Origin: an uncultured Erysipelotrichaceae bacterium | GTDB taxonomy: Bacteria; Bacillota_I; Bacilli_A; Erysipelotrichales; Erysipelotrichaceae | DNA: 21,830 nt | Reading direction: 5' to 3' | NCBI GenBank assembly: GCA_944326175.1 | Contig: CALVCY010000090.1 | Location: 1 to 21,830 of the forward strand | Shown here: positions 1 to 7,443 of the stretch, piece by piece | How the letters are laid out: the number at the start of each line of letters is the position of its first letter | How positions within the stretch are numbered: the first letter of the stretch is position 1 | Notes under the pieces: model-generated | Databases searched by the model: none | Told to the model about the DNA's origin: nothing | What the model saw: the letters and a program-made list of their open reading frames with translations, nothing else | Position numbers and translations under genes: made by a program

Positions 1-128
1 TTTTCGGCGGTATGTTCGGCTTTTTGGGCATGTTTCTTGGAGTGCCGTTGTTTGCAACGATATTCGCTGTCGTTCGGGAAGTCGTGCATCAGCGTCTTGA
101 AGCCAAGGGATTGCATCCCAAGGCGTAG
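1..128 (+). CDS. AI-2E family (PerM/YtvI-like) transporter, C-terminal end only
   Basis: Only the last 41 codons are present, reading from base 3 to a TAG at 126-128. The translation ends in a glycine-rich hydrophobic stretch (FGGMFGFLGMFLGVPLFA) followed by an amphipathic, charged tail (REVVHQRLEAKG). This is typical of the last membrane segment and cytoplasmic tail of the AI-2E/PerM family (PF01594), whose members are multi-span membrane proteins of uncertain or varied substrate. Some export autoinducer-2 and others act as ion antiporters. The start and most of the protein lie upstream of the window, so the substrate cannot be judged. A strong terminator follows 18 bases after the stop, so this is the last gene of its transcript. 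Confidence 0.7.
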   Translation, partial: FGGMFGFLGMFLGVPLFATIFAVVREVVHQRLEAKGLHPKA

Positions 129-145
129 TTGTGGTTGTTCAAGTG

Positions 146-172
146 GCGTCCTGCAAACAGGACGCTTTTTTT
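146..172 (+). terminator. Rho-independent terminator after the AI-2E transporter
   Basis: A perfect 8-bp stem (GCGTCCTG at 146-153, CAGGACGC at 158-165) with a CAAA loop is followed by seven T residues (166-172). It is oriented for the upstream plus-strand gene. There is no T tract on the other strand, so it is not expected to stop galK transcription. Confidence 0.9.
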
Positions 173-271
173 CATGATGTAATATCTAAATATTTACTGC
201 AGGAGGATATCACATACGATAATGCGCTTGACGGACTAAAGAAAATCATTGAAGGCGGGTCATTTGATTAG
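164..271 (+). pseudogene. Possible orphan C-terminal gene remnant, unrecognised
   Basis: An open frame without a start codon runs from the terminator region to a TAG at 269-271. It translates to a plausibly protein-like tail containing VISKYLLQEDITYDNALDGL and KKIIEGGSFD. There is no ATG, GTG or TTG at a sensible distance from a ribosome binding site in this frame, and the first codons lie in the terminator stem. If real, it is the 3' stump of a deleted gene; it overlaps the galK stop by four bases on the opposite strand. The family is not recognised and chance is a real alternative. Apart from the terminator, nothing else is evident between 129 and 267. Confidence 0.2.
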
Positions 272-1557
272 TCAACGATCAGGTGTGTTCCGACATTGCG
301 GATCTGTAATGTCTTGCAACTGCCTTGACCAAACACATCTTCGATCTTGGTGCGATATTCGTTGACAAAATCATTGTCGACAAATGCTTGGATGGTCCCG
401 GCAAACCCGCCGCCATGGACTCTGGCCACACCATGGCCATTGAGCCAGTGATCGCTTAACGCTAATGCTAATGCCAGATTTTGATCGTGGTTGGAACCAT
501 CGATCCAGACATTACGTAGATATTGAAAACTGGAGTGAGCACTTTGGGTCACAATGGCACGGAATGCATCCATATCCTGGTTTTTCAATGATCGTACCAT
601 TGCACTAACGCGTTTGTTTTCATCATAAAAATGAATGGCGCGTAATATCGCTGCATCGGATACATCTTTCCGCAATGCAGCGATATTTTTGAAAAACAGT
701 GTGGGATCGACGTTTCGCAATACATCCTGGTCAAACCATCGGGCAACGGCGTTCATGTCGCGTGGGATCGATGCATACGCATCGGTCAGATCGGCATGGC
801 TGCCTTTGGTATCGACGATGCATAAGCTAGTATTCAATTTGGCAAAATCCACATGAAACGATAAGACTTCAGGATCCTGCGGATCTTTGAAATCGATATA
901 GACCAATCCACCGATCGCACAGGCGCATTGATCCATCAAGCCACTGGGTTTGCCAAAGTAGACGTTTTCGGCATATTGGCTGATCTTGGCTAACGTTAGT
1001 GCATCGATGGTCGAACCATTGTACAACGCATCAAGGATCGTGGCGATCAATACCTCAAAACAAGCGGAAGAACTCAATCCCGAACCGCTCAATACTTCGG
1101 AAGTGATCACACCATGGAAACCCCCGATGGTATGACCATGGTTGATAAATCCAGCCAGTATGCCCTTGATCAAGGCTTCACTGGTGCCGTATTTGTTTGG
1201 ATCGATCTTGATATCGTCAATATCGACAAAGGGGATGGTATAACCATCGGAATCGATGGTTATACCATTTTGATCTTTACTGACGATGGCTAAGGCATCC
1301 AGATTGATACTGGTGGCTAAAACCAATCCATGCTGATGGTCGGTATGATTGCCACATACTTCACTTCTTCCGGGAGTCGAGACCACGATCACATCATCAC
1401 TGGTGCCATATAAGGCCATATAGTGGTCCAGCATCTGGTGCAATCGATCATATACATGATCCAGTTGATCCGTTTCGACAATACCGGAAAGTAGGACATG
1501 GTTTAGACCATGATCATTTAGGGTTTGTTTCAATTGATTCACTTGCATATCGTTCAC
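268..1557 (-). CDS. galK: Galactokinase-like GHMP kinase
   Basis: This 429-residue GHMP-superfamily kinase probably phosphorylates galactose or a related sugar at C-1 (Leloir entry step) in the cytoplasm. All three family motifs are visible: the sugar-binding signature GRSEVCGNHTDHQHG (about 63-77), the ATP-binding loop LSGSGLSSSA (156-165) and the C-terminal glycine motif HGGGFAG. GLMDQ (206-210) carries the likely catalytic Asp209. Odd point: the signature usually reads GEHTDY, with the Glu contacting the sugar. Here it is Asn70, so specificity may differ from classical GalK. The start is GTG at 1557, with an ATG three codons downstream as alternative; both have only a weak GAAAG upstream. 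The gene stands alone, divergent from radC across a 93-bp region with a 14-bp palindrome. No uridylyltransferase or epimerase is adjacent. Four copies of the ATGGTNNNACCAT palindrome lie in the reading frame. Confidence 0.78.
   Translation of the reverse strand: MNDMQVNQLKQTLNDHGLNHVLLSGIVETDQLDHVYDRLHQMLDHYMALYGTSDDVIVVSTPGRSEVCGNHTDHQHGLVLATSINLDALAIVSKDQNGITIDSDGYTIPFVDIDDIKIDPNKYGTSEALIKGILAGFINHGHTIGGFHGVITSEVLSGSGLSSSACFEVLIATILDALYNGSTIDALTLAKISQYAENVYFGKPSGLMDQCACAIGGLVYIDFKDPQDPEVLSFHVDFAKLNTSLCIVDTKGSHADLTDAYASIPRDMNAVARWFDQDVLRNVDPTLFFKNIAALRKDVSDAAILRAIHFYDENKRVSAMVRSLKNQDMDAFRAIVTQSAHSSFQYLRNVWIDGSNHDQNLALALALSDHWLNGHGVARVHGGGFAGTIQAFVDNDFVNEYRTKIEDVFGQGSCKTLQIRNVGTHLIVD
1235..1268. 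repeat. 34-bp inverted repeat inside galK
   Basis: Two ATGGTNNNACCAT palindromes (1235-1247 and 1256-1268) are exact reverse complements of each other. They form 15-bp arms (1235-1249 and 1254-1268) around a GAAT loop. In the galK frame the two halves encode NGITI and DGYTI, separated by the loop codons. The structure could form a stable hairpin in mRNA or a cruciform in DNA. Confidence 0.8.
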
Positions 1558-1613
1558 GCTTTCTTTGGTTCACTTCCATTGTATTTCAGAAATGGTCAAA
1601 ACCCTAATATTTT

Positions 1614-1627
1614 ATGGTCATAACCAT
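1614..1627. promoter_or_regulatory. 14-bp palindrome between galK and radC, candidate operator
   Basis: ATGGTCATAACCAT has perfect 5-bp arms around a 4-nt centre. It lies in the divergent intergenic region, with a related half-site (ATGGTCAAAACC) at 1592-1603. No convincing -35/-10 pair could be assigned for either gene, so its role as an operator is inferred from position and from similarity to the repeat family found elsewhere in the window. Confidence 0.4.
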
Positions 1628-1650
1628 GGATATCTGTCTCTTAAGATAAT

Positions 1651-2325
1651 ATGAAGATCAATGCAATCGACAAATCCCTGCGCCCAAGAGAAAAAGCAAT
1701 GGGCTATGGTATGGCCACCTTGACCGATGCGGAATTATTGGCCATATTGATCCGCAACGGCACCAAAGAAAAAGGATGTATCGATATCGCGATCGAATTA
1801 TTGGACAGTCATGGTTCATTGCAGGATCTATTCAACAGCGATATCGATACACTGATCCAGACCAAAGGCATTTCCAGTGTCAAAGCCATCGAATTGAAAG
1901 CGGTGATGGAATTGGCAAAACGATTGTCTAAAACCATGCTCAATCGATCCATATTGATCGATGATCCAACCAAGATCATCGCGTATATGCGAACCCATTA
2001 TGGTCATGAAAACCATGAAGTGCTGGTGTGTTTTTATTTGGATGGAGCGGATCAATTGATCGAAGTCAAACCAATGGCCTATGGCAGCAGCAATCGCTTG
2101 TCCGTCGATATCCGCTCCATCCTCCATCATGGTTTGACCATCGAATGTTGTGGTTTGATCATTGCACATAATCATCCCAGTGGACGGTATGAACCCTCCA
2201 ATGCGGATATCGACTTTACTTTCCAATTGTCCAAGGCCTGTGAATTGGTGGGGATCGATCTGTTGGACCATATCATCGTCACGTTAAGCGGTGCATATAT
2301 CTTTTCCGATCACCATGACCCATAA
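1651..2325 (+). CDS. radC: RadC family JAMM/MPN-domain protein
   Basis: This is a 224-residue RadC homologue, the usual family length. An N-terminal helix-hairpin-helix region (about 55-85) precedes a JAB/MPN metalloprotease-like domain with the JAMM signature: Glu123 in NHEVLVCFYLD, His173 and His175 in AHNHPSG, and Asp186 in NADIDFT, which together bind zinc in related proteins. Despite the historic name, a role in repair is not established; RadC proteins are linked to recombination and competence in some bacteria, and the biochemical activity is unknown. The start at 1651 gives the expected MKI...RPREK N-terminus, although the ribosome binding site is poor. It is the first gene of the plus-strand block and is followed 53 bases later by the lipoprotein gene. 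One repeat palindrome is read as GLTI at 2129-2141. Confidence 0.88.
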   Translation: MKINAIDKSLRPREKAMGYGMATLTDAELLAILIRNGTKEKGCIDIAIELLDSHGSLQDLFNSDIDTLIQTKGISSVKAIELKAVMELAKRLSKTMLNRSILIDDPTKIIAYMRTHYGHENHEVLVCFYLDGADQLIEVKPMAYGSSNRLSVDIRSILHHGLTIECCGLIIAHNHPSGRYEPSNADIDFTFQLSKACELVGIDLLDHIIVTLSGAYIFSDHHDP

Positions 2326-2378
2326 AGATCACGCAGGGTTGATGATGAAACCATCCCGCCATGGGGTATACTTATACC

Positions 2379-3398
2379 ATGAAAATAAAGTTGTCCCGTT
2401 TGATGGTAATGGTTTTGACCATATTTACGCTAATGATCCCAAGTGGCTGTACCGTTCAGAAATCCCAGATCGCTTATACGGTCTATCCGATCGGTTATCT
2501 GATCCAAACCATTGCCGGCGATACCGTCAATGCGCAATCCATTCAAGAAGATGGTTCGACCATCCAATATGCCCGATTAAAAGATAACTGGCAAACCATC
2601 CTGGAAGATTCCGGTGTCTTTTTCCATGTCGGCAATATCGAACCCTACTATACCCTGATCCGCTCCACATTAAGGGATATGTCGATCGTCAACTACGATC
2701 TATCCGGATTGAATGCCATATACAAAAACATCCGCTATACCCCCATATTCGATGATGGCCAGTTATTGGGATATAGTGAAGGACCGTTCTATGATGATCC
2801 TTCCTTTGATCATATCGATATGACGGAAAATGATTTGAATCTGTGGTTGAACCCCATCAGCATGCTATCCATGGCGGATGATATCACCACCCAGTTATGC
2901 TCCCTTTATCCCGAATACGAAACCACATTCAAATCCAATTTTGAAAACCTGAAAACCGAACTGGTCCGTCTGGATGCCCAATATCAGGCATTATCGTCCA
3001 CGTTACGGTATCAAAACCAGCAGATCCGCATGGTCACGCTGACCAATGCATTCGGCAACTGGCAGAAAGCCTATGGCTTTGAGATCTATCCGGTGGTATT
3101 GAGCAAATTTGGCGTGATGCCAACGGACACGCAATTGGATGTGATCAAAAATCGGATCATCGAAGATCAAGTCCACTACATCGTTTATGAACCCAATATG
3201 AGTGATGAAATGATCGAATTATTCAACACATTAAGTGAAGAGTTGGATCTGACCCGGGTGGATCTGACCAATTGTTCAGCTCAAACCAGTGGACAGAATG
3301 AAAGTGCCATCGATTATCTGACCATGATGTATGACAATCTATCCGTATTGCAAAGCATGGCCGAACCACGGGGAGGTAATGGTGATGCCAACCAATAA
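2379..3398 (+). CDS. ZnuA/AdcA-like substrate-binding lipoprotein, metal ligands lost
   Basis: From the ATG at 2379 the product is 339 residues, with a basic and hydrophobic signal sequence and lipobox ending in Cys24 (IPSGC), so it should be anchored outside the membrane. The overall pattern follows cluster A-I metal-binding receptors of ABC transporters (PF01297): a helix with FFHVGNIEPYYTLI (81-94), then DLNLWLNP (152-159) where the family has DPHxWLDP, then TLTNAFGNWQKAYGF (220-234) where it has a His before AFxYF. The three histidines that bind Zn or Mn are therefore absent. It may bind something else or have a structural role. No ABC ATPase or permease lies nearby. An in-frame ATG at 2361 would put six residues before the signal peptide and is less likely. 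The 3' end overlaps polA by 14 bases, implying translational coupling. Confidence 0.75.
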   Translation: MKIKLSRLMVMVLTIFTLMIPSGCTVQKSQIAYTVYPIGYLIQTIAGDTVNAQSIQEDGSTIQYARLKDNWQTILEDSGVFFHVGNIEPYYTLIRSTLRDMSIVNYDLSGLNAIYKNIRYTPIFDDGQLLGYSEGPFYDDPSFDHIDMTENDLNLWLNPISMLSMADDITTQLCSLYPEYETTFKSNFENLKTELVRLDAQYQALSSTLRYQNQQIRMVTLTNAFGNWQKAYGFEIYPVVLSKFGVMPTDTQLDVIKNRIIEDQVHYIVYEPNMSDEMIELFNTLSEELDLTRVDLTNCSAQTSGQNESAIDYLTMMYDNLSVLQSMAEPRGGNGDANQ

Positions 3399-6018
3399 TC
3401 CAACATTGATCATACTCGATGGCAATTCCATCCTCTATCGTGCCTTTTATGCCACTTATATTCCCGACATGCCTGTTTTGCAGACATCCTTTGGTGTTCC
3501 CACCAATGCCATCATGAATCTGGCCAATATGTTGATCGGGATCATCACCACTTACAACCCCGATTACATGGCTGTGGCTTATGATGCTGGAAAGCATACG
3601 TTCCGTCATGATCTGTTTCCCGATTACAAAGGGGGCAGAAAACCGACACCGCCGGAGTTGGTCGAACAGTTTCCTATATCCAGAGAACTGTTGGATGCGT
3701 TTGGTATCCGCCATTATGAAGCCGATAACATCGAAGCCGACGATATCGTGGCTTCTTTGGCCGATGATGCATTCAGTCAAGGGATGCATGTGGATGTATT
3801 CACTTCCGATAAGGACTTGTTGCAGTTGGTTTCACCAACGGTCACCGTACATCTGATCAAAAAAGGGTTGAAAGACATCCAGGACAATACCCCCGATACC
3901 ATGCTTGAGTATCATGGCTTTCGGGCCGATCAGGTGTGTGACTATAAAGCCATCAATGGTGATGCCAGTGATAATCTGCCCGGGATCAAGGGGATCGGAC
4001 CGAAAAGCGCGCAAAAATTGTTGGCCCAATATGGCGATTTGGAAGGCATCTATGCGCATTTGGATGAATTGGGCAAATCCCAACGTGAAAAATTCATCGA
4101 AAACAAAGACAGTGTCCTGTTGCAAAAACAAATCACGACCGTCAAACGGGATGTCGAATTTCCGTTTGCTTTAAGTGATTGCATCATCGCCATCAATGAT
4201 CAAAAGTTGATCGATTTTTTTACAAAATATGAAATGCGCAAGCTGGCAGAGAAAGTGCAAAGCCAGTTTGCTGATTCATCCTCTAACGCATCCATGGTCA
4301 AAACCACGGTTGAGTGGACAAAAGTCGAACGGATCAGTGCATCCTTGTTAAAAGATAATATTGCATTGTCGTTGGATGCAGATTGTGGATTATACGCTCA
4401 AAATGAGATCTATGGCTTTGCATTATCCGATGGTTCAACCACCGAATACATCGATTACAGTGATGCCATCCAGGATGGATCATTCATCCAATGGTTGAAA
4501 GCAGATAATCATAAACTGTTTTATGATGCCAAACATGTCATCCTGACACTGGCCACCCATGGTTTGACCATCGACGGGATCGGTGAAGACGTGATGATTT
4601 TAGCTTCCTTAGCGGATTCGACCTGTACCAGTTTTGTCAAAACCAGTGAACGCTTTGATCTGATCAATGGTAAAACCAGAGAATCCATCTATGGTAAATT
4701 CGATAAACCCAAACTCCATGACCGCCTTGCCGCCATGGAATACACTGTCAATGAAACCCAGGATATCCTTACTTTATATCACACCTGTTATCCGATGGTC
4801 GAAACCATCGAATGTCTGCCGTTATACCGTGAAGTGGAAATGCCACTGTTACTGGTGCTATGTTCCATGGAACAACAGGGGATCGTCTGCAAAGCCGATA
4901 TCTTGGCAAAGATCGCCGATGATTTGAACATGCAGATCAATGATCTGACTGAAAAAATCTATGAAACGGTGGATCATCCGTTCAATCTCAATTCACCCAA
5001 GCAATTGGCGACGGTATTGTTTGATGAGCTTGGTTTGCCCACTGGCAAAAAACGTTCGACCAGCGCCGAAGTATTGGAAGGATTGGTCGGCGTGCATCCG
5101 ATCATTGATTATCTGTTGCGTTATCGAAAAATCGGAAAACTATATTCCACCTATGCCACAGGTTTGGATAAATACATCGGAGCTGATGGTCGCATCCATA
5201 CCACATTCAACCAAGCCGCGACCCAAACCGGTCGATTGAGTTCTTCAGATCCCAATTTGCAGAATATTTCCGTGCGCGATGAAGAAGGTCGGTTGATCCG
5301 TAAAGCCTTTTTACCCAGTGAAGGGTGTGTGCTACTAAGTTGCGATTATTCGCAAATCGAATTAAGGGTTCTGGCAGATCGGGCCAATGAGACCCGTTTG
5401 ATCGATGCATTCAAGGAAGGGATGGATATCCATACCAAAACCGCCATGGATGTCTTTGGTCTGACCAAGGATCAAGTGGACAGTGAACATCGTCGTAAAG
5501 CCAAAGCCGTCAACTTCGGTATCGTTTATGGCATCAGTGACTTTGGTCTGGCCAATCAACTCAACATTACTCCCATGGAAGCCCGTTCGTTTATTCAAAC
5601 CTATCTGACCACGTATCCGGGGATCAAGGACTATATGGATCAGATCGTCAAATTCTGTCAAGAAAACGGTTATGTGACCACGATCACCAACCGTCGTCGG
5701 GAGATCCCGGAAATCCATGATAAAAGTTATACGATGCGCGAATTCGGAAAACGCGCTGCCATGAATGCACCCATTCAAGGCTCCGCTGCCGATTTGATCA
5801 AGATCGCCATGCTGGAAGTGGAAAGGGCCATGCGCAAGGCCAATGTCAAAAGTAAAATGATCCTTCAGGTCCATGATGAATTGATTTTTGATGTTCCTAA
5901 GGATGAAGTGGAATTGATGTGTAAACTCGTGGAAGAAACCATGGAAAATGCATTGATCATGAAAGTGCCGTTAAAAGCGGAAGTGAAAGTCGGAAATGAC
6001 TGGTATGAGGCGAAATAA
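3385..6018 (+). CDS. polA: DNA polymerase I
   Basis: This 877-residue family A polymerase fills gaps and removes primers in replication and repair. The N-terminal 5'-3' flap exonuclease domain (about 1-290) contains the acidic clusters NIEADDIVASLADDA and FTSDKDLLQL and the helix-hairpin-helix KGIGPKSAQKLL. The polymerase domain shows motif A CDYSQIELRVLADR (about 652), motif B RRKAKAVNFGIVYGIS (about 704-718) and motif C QVHDELIF (about 828). The middle proofreading domain looks inactive: the usual DTET is replaced by SLDADC (about 330) and the other acidic positions are poorly kept, as in many Bacillota Pol I. The start was set at 3385 because GGGGAGG (3370-3376) is correctly spaced; an ATG two codons upstream is too close. 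It overlaps the lipoprotein gene upstream and mutM downstream. Confidence 0.97.
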   Translation: MPTNNPTLIILDGNSILYRAFYATYIPDMPVLQTSFGVPTNAIMNLANMLIGIITTYNPDYMAVAYDAGKHTFRHDLFPDYKGGRKPTPPELVEQFPISRELLDAFGIRHYEADNIEADDIVASLADDAFSQGMHVDVFTSDKDLLQLVSPTVTVHLIKKGLKDIQDNTPDTMLEYHGFRADQVCDYKAINGDASDNLPGIKGIGPKSAQKLLAQYGDLEGIYAHLDELGKSQREKFIENKDSVLLQKQITTVKRDVEFPFALSDCIIAINDQKLIDFFTKYEMRKLAEKVQSQFADSSSNASMVKTTVEWTKVERISASLLKDNIALSLDADCGLYAQNEIYGFALSDGSTTEYIDYSDAIQDGSFIQWLKADNHKLFYDAKHVILTLATHGLTIDGIGEDVMILASLADSTCTSFVKTSERFDLINGKTRESIYGKFDKPKLHDRLAAMEYTVNETQDILTLYHTCYPMVETIECLPLYREVEMPLLLVLCSMEQQGIVCKADILAKIADDLNMQINDLTEKIYETVDHPFNLNSPKQLATVLFDELGLPTGKKRSTSAEVLEGLVGVHPIIDYLLRYRKIGKLYSTYATGLDKYIGADGRIHTTFNQAATQTGRLSSSDPNLQNISVRDEEGRLIRKAFLPSEGCVLLSCDYSQIELRVLADRANETRLIDAFKEGMDIHTKTAMDVFGLTKDQVDSEHRRKAKAVNFGIVYGISDFGLANQLNITPMEARSFIQTYLTTYPGIKDYMDQIVKFCQENGYVTTITNRRREIPEIHDKSYTMREFGKRAAMNAPIQGSAADLIKIAMLEVERAMRKANVKSKMILQVHDELIFDVPKDEVELMCKLVEETMENALIMKVPLKAEVKVGNDWYEAK

Positions 6019-6839
6019 TGCCGGAATTTGCTGAAATCGAAGCGTTAAGAAGACCATTGGCCAAACGGTTGAATGGTCATACCATCGTCAATGTGACAGT
6101 ATTGGAACCAAGAAGTATCGAAGGAGAGATCGAAACATTCAAGCAAAATGTCATTGGTTCGACCATCAACGGAGTGGACCGTTATGGCAAGTATGGTTTG
6201 ATCCGTAGTGATCATGGTACATTGATGTTCCATTTACGCATGAGTGGTCAGTTCTATATCCAGAAGGTGAATATGGTTCGACCATCGTTTACCCGTGTGT
6301 TGCTCGATTTAGAAAATGGGGAACAGATCCGCTACGTCGATCAACGCAAATTCGGCTATCTAGCCGCCTATTCTAAAAACGAACCGTTATCTTTTCTAAA
6401 TGGATTGGGACCGGATGTTTTGGATCCTTCCATTAATACCCGCTTCTTCATTGAAACGTTCAAACCGATCCGTCGAAAGATCAAACCCACTTTGATGGAT
6501 CAGCATCTGATCTGTGGGCTAGGCAATATCTGGGCGGATGAGATCCTGTTTCAAGCCAAGATCCATCCGGCAAGCATCTGTGCAAAACTAACGGATCAGG
6601 ATTTTGACTATCTTTACCATGCATTCCACCACGTCGTGGCGTATGCCATCGAAGCGGGTGGGATCAACCATTACAATCCACTACCGGGCAGTGAATACAA
6701 CGGACAATTTGATCTTTTCACGCATACTTATGGAAAAGAAGGGAAACCGTGTAGTGCGTGTGGTTCGACCATACAGCGGATGATGATCAACGGGCGCAGT
6801 GCGTTTTATTGCCCGCATTGTCAAAGAATGATTCATTAA
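6018..6839 (+). CDS. mutM: Formamidopyrimidine-DNA glycosylase (Fpg/MutM)
   Basis: The 273-residue base-excision repair enzyme removes 8-oxoguanine and formamidopyrimidines and cleaves the abasic site. Pro2 and Glu3 (MPEFAEIEALRR), the catalytic N-terminal residues, are present, although the next residues differ from the common MPELPEVE. The helix-two-turn-helix segment MDQHLICGLGNIWADEILFQAKIHP is well conserved. The C-terminal zinc finger uses Cys245, Cys248, Cys265 and Cys268, with Arg260 in GRSAFYC placed to contact DNA. The ATG overlaps the polA TAA by one base, the classic coupling arrangement. Two exact repeat palindromes (6073-6085 and 6273-6285) lie within it; the second is in a different frame from all the others, read as MVRPS. 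Confidence 0.95.
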   Translation: MPEFAEIEALRRPLAKRLNGHTIVNVTVLEPRSIEGEIETFKQNVIGSTINGVDRYGKYGLIRSDHGTLMFHLRMSGQFYIQKVNMVRPSFTRVLLDLENGEQIRYVDQRKFGYLAAYSKNEPLSFLNGLGPDVLDPSINTRFFIETFKPIRRKIKPTLMDQHLICGLGNIWADEILFQAKIHPASICAKLTDQDFDYLYHAFHHVVAYAIEAGGINHYNPLPGSEYNGQFDLFTHTYGKEGKPCSACGSTIQRMMINGRSAFYCPHCQRMIH

Positions 6840-6858
6840 AAAGGGAGGAAGACCATCG

Positions 6859-7443
6859 ATGCGCATCGCCATTACCGGTACGTTAGGTGCAGGGAAAAGT
6901 ACAGTTGCAATGATATTGAGAAATCATGGGTTTGACGTGGTTGATGCCGATGGTCTAGCCAAAAGCTACTATGGTCCAACCAGTCCTGTCCATGATCGAT
7001 TGCATCATTTGCTGAAAGATCACAATGTTTATGATGAAAAGGGACAACTGGATATTTCCCGTTTTTCCACACTTTTCTTCAATCAACCCGTATTAAAAAA
7101 TCAAGTCACCGATATTCTTTATGACCAAATGCGCAAAGATCTTGCCCATATGGGCAAGATCCATGATCCGTTCATTGCCGAAGTCCCACTGTTATTCGAA
7201 GCGAAAATGGAAGATCTGTTCGATCATATCCTGGTGGTGACCACCACTAAAAATAGGGTATTGCAACGCATCGGTAAGAGTCGCAACATGGATCCAAAAC
7301 ATTATCAACAACGCATGGCTTATCAATATGATGATGCGTATAAGATCAGCCATGGTGATACCATCATTGAAAACAATGGCACCATGGAAGAATTGGAAAG
7401 GAAGGTGATGGCATGGATCAAACTGTTAACCGACCCCGATTAG
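6859..7443 (+). CDS. coaE: Dephospho-CoA kinase
   Basis: The 194-residue P-loop kinase catalyses the last step of coenzyme A synthesis, phosphorylating the 3'-OH of dephospho-CoA. The Walker A motif GTLGAGKS (7-14), the DADGLAK segment that starts the CoA-binding part (typically DAD.iar) and EVPLLFE (typically vPLLfE) are visible. The start is supported by AAGGGAGG about ten bases upstream. It lies 19 bases after mutM, and its 3' end overlaps dnaB by 31 bases. The polA-mutM-coaE-dnaB-dnaI order is conserved in many Bacillota. A repeat palindrome is read as GDTI at 7352-7364. Confidence 0.95.
   Translation: MRIAITGTLGAGKSTVAMILRNHGFDVVDADGLAKSYYGPTSPVHDRLHHLLKDHNVYDEKGQLDISRFSTLFFNQPVLKNQVTDILYDQMRKDLAHMGKIHDPFIAEVPLLFEAKMEDLFDHILVVTTTKNRVLQRIGKSRNMDPKHYQQRMAYQYDDAYKISHGDTIIENNGTMEELERKVMAWIKLLTDPD

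Noticed and set aside
1645..1650. GATAAT as the -10 box of radC
   Set aside because: It directly abuts the ATG, which would place the transcript start inside the gene, and there is no matching -35.
2367..2378. TATACT and inverted GGTATA/TATACC as a promoter for the lipoprotein gene
   Set aside because: The nearest -35-like TTGATG is 22 bp away and the box overlaps the start region, so transcription would begin inside the gene.
3331..3384. Upstream extension of polA to the ATG at 3331
   Set aside because: It adds 18 residues unlike Pol I N-termini and has no ribosome binding site, whereas GGGGAGG is well placed for 3385.
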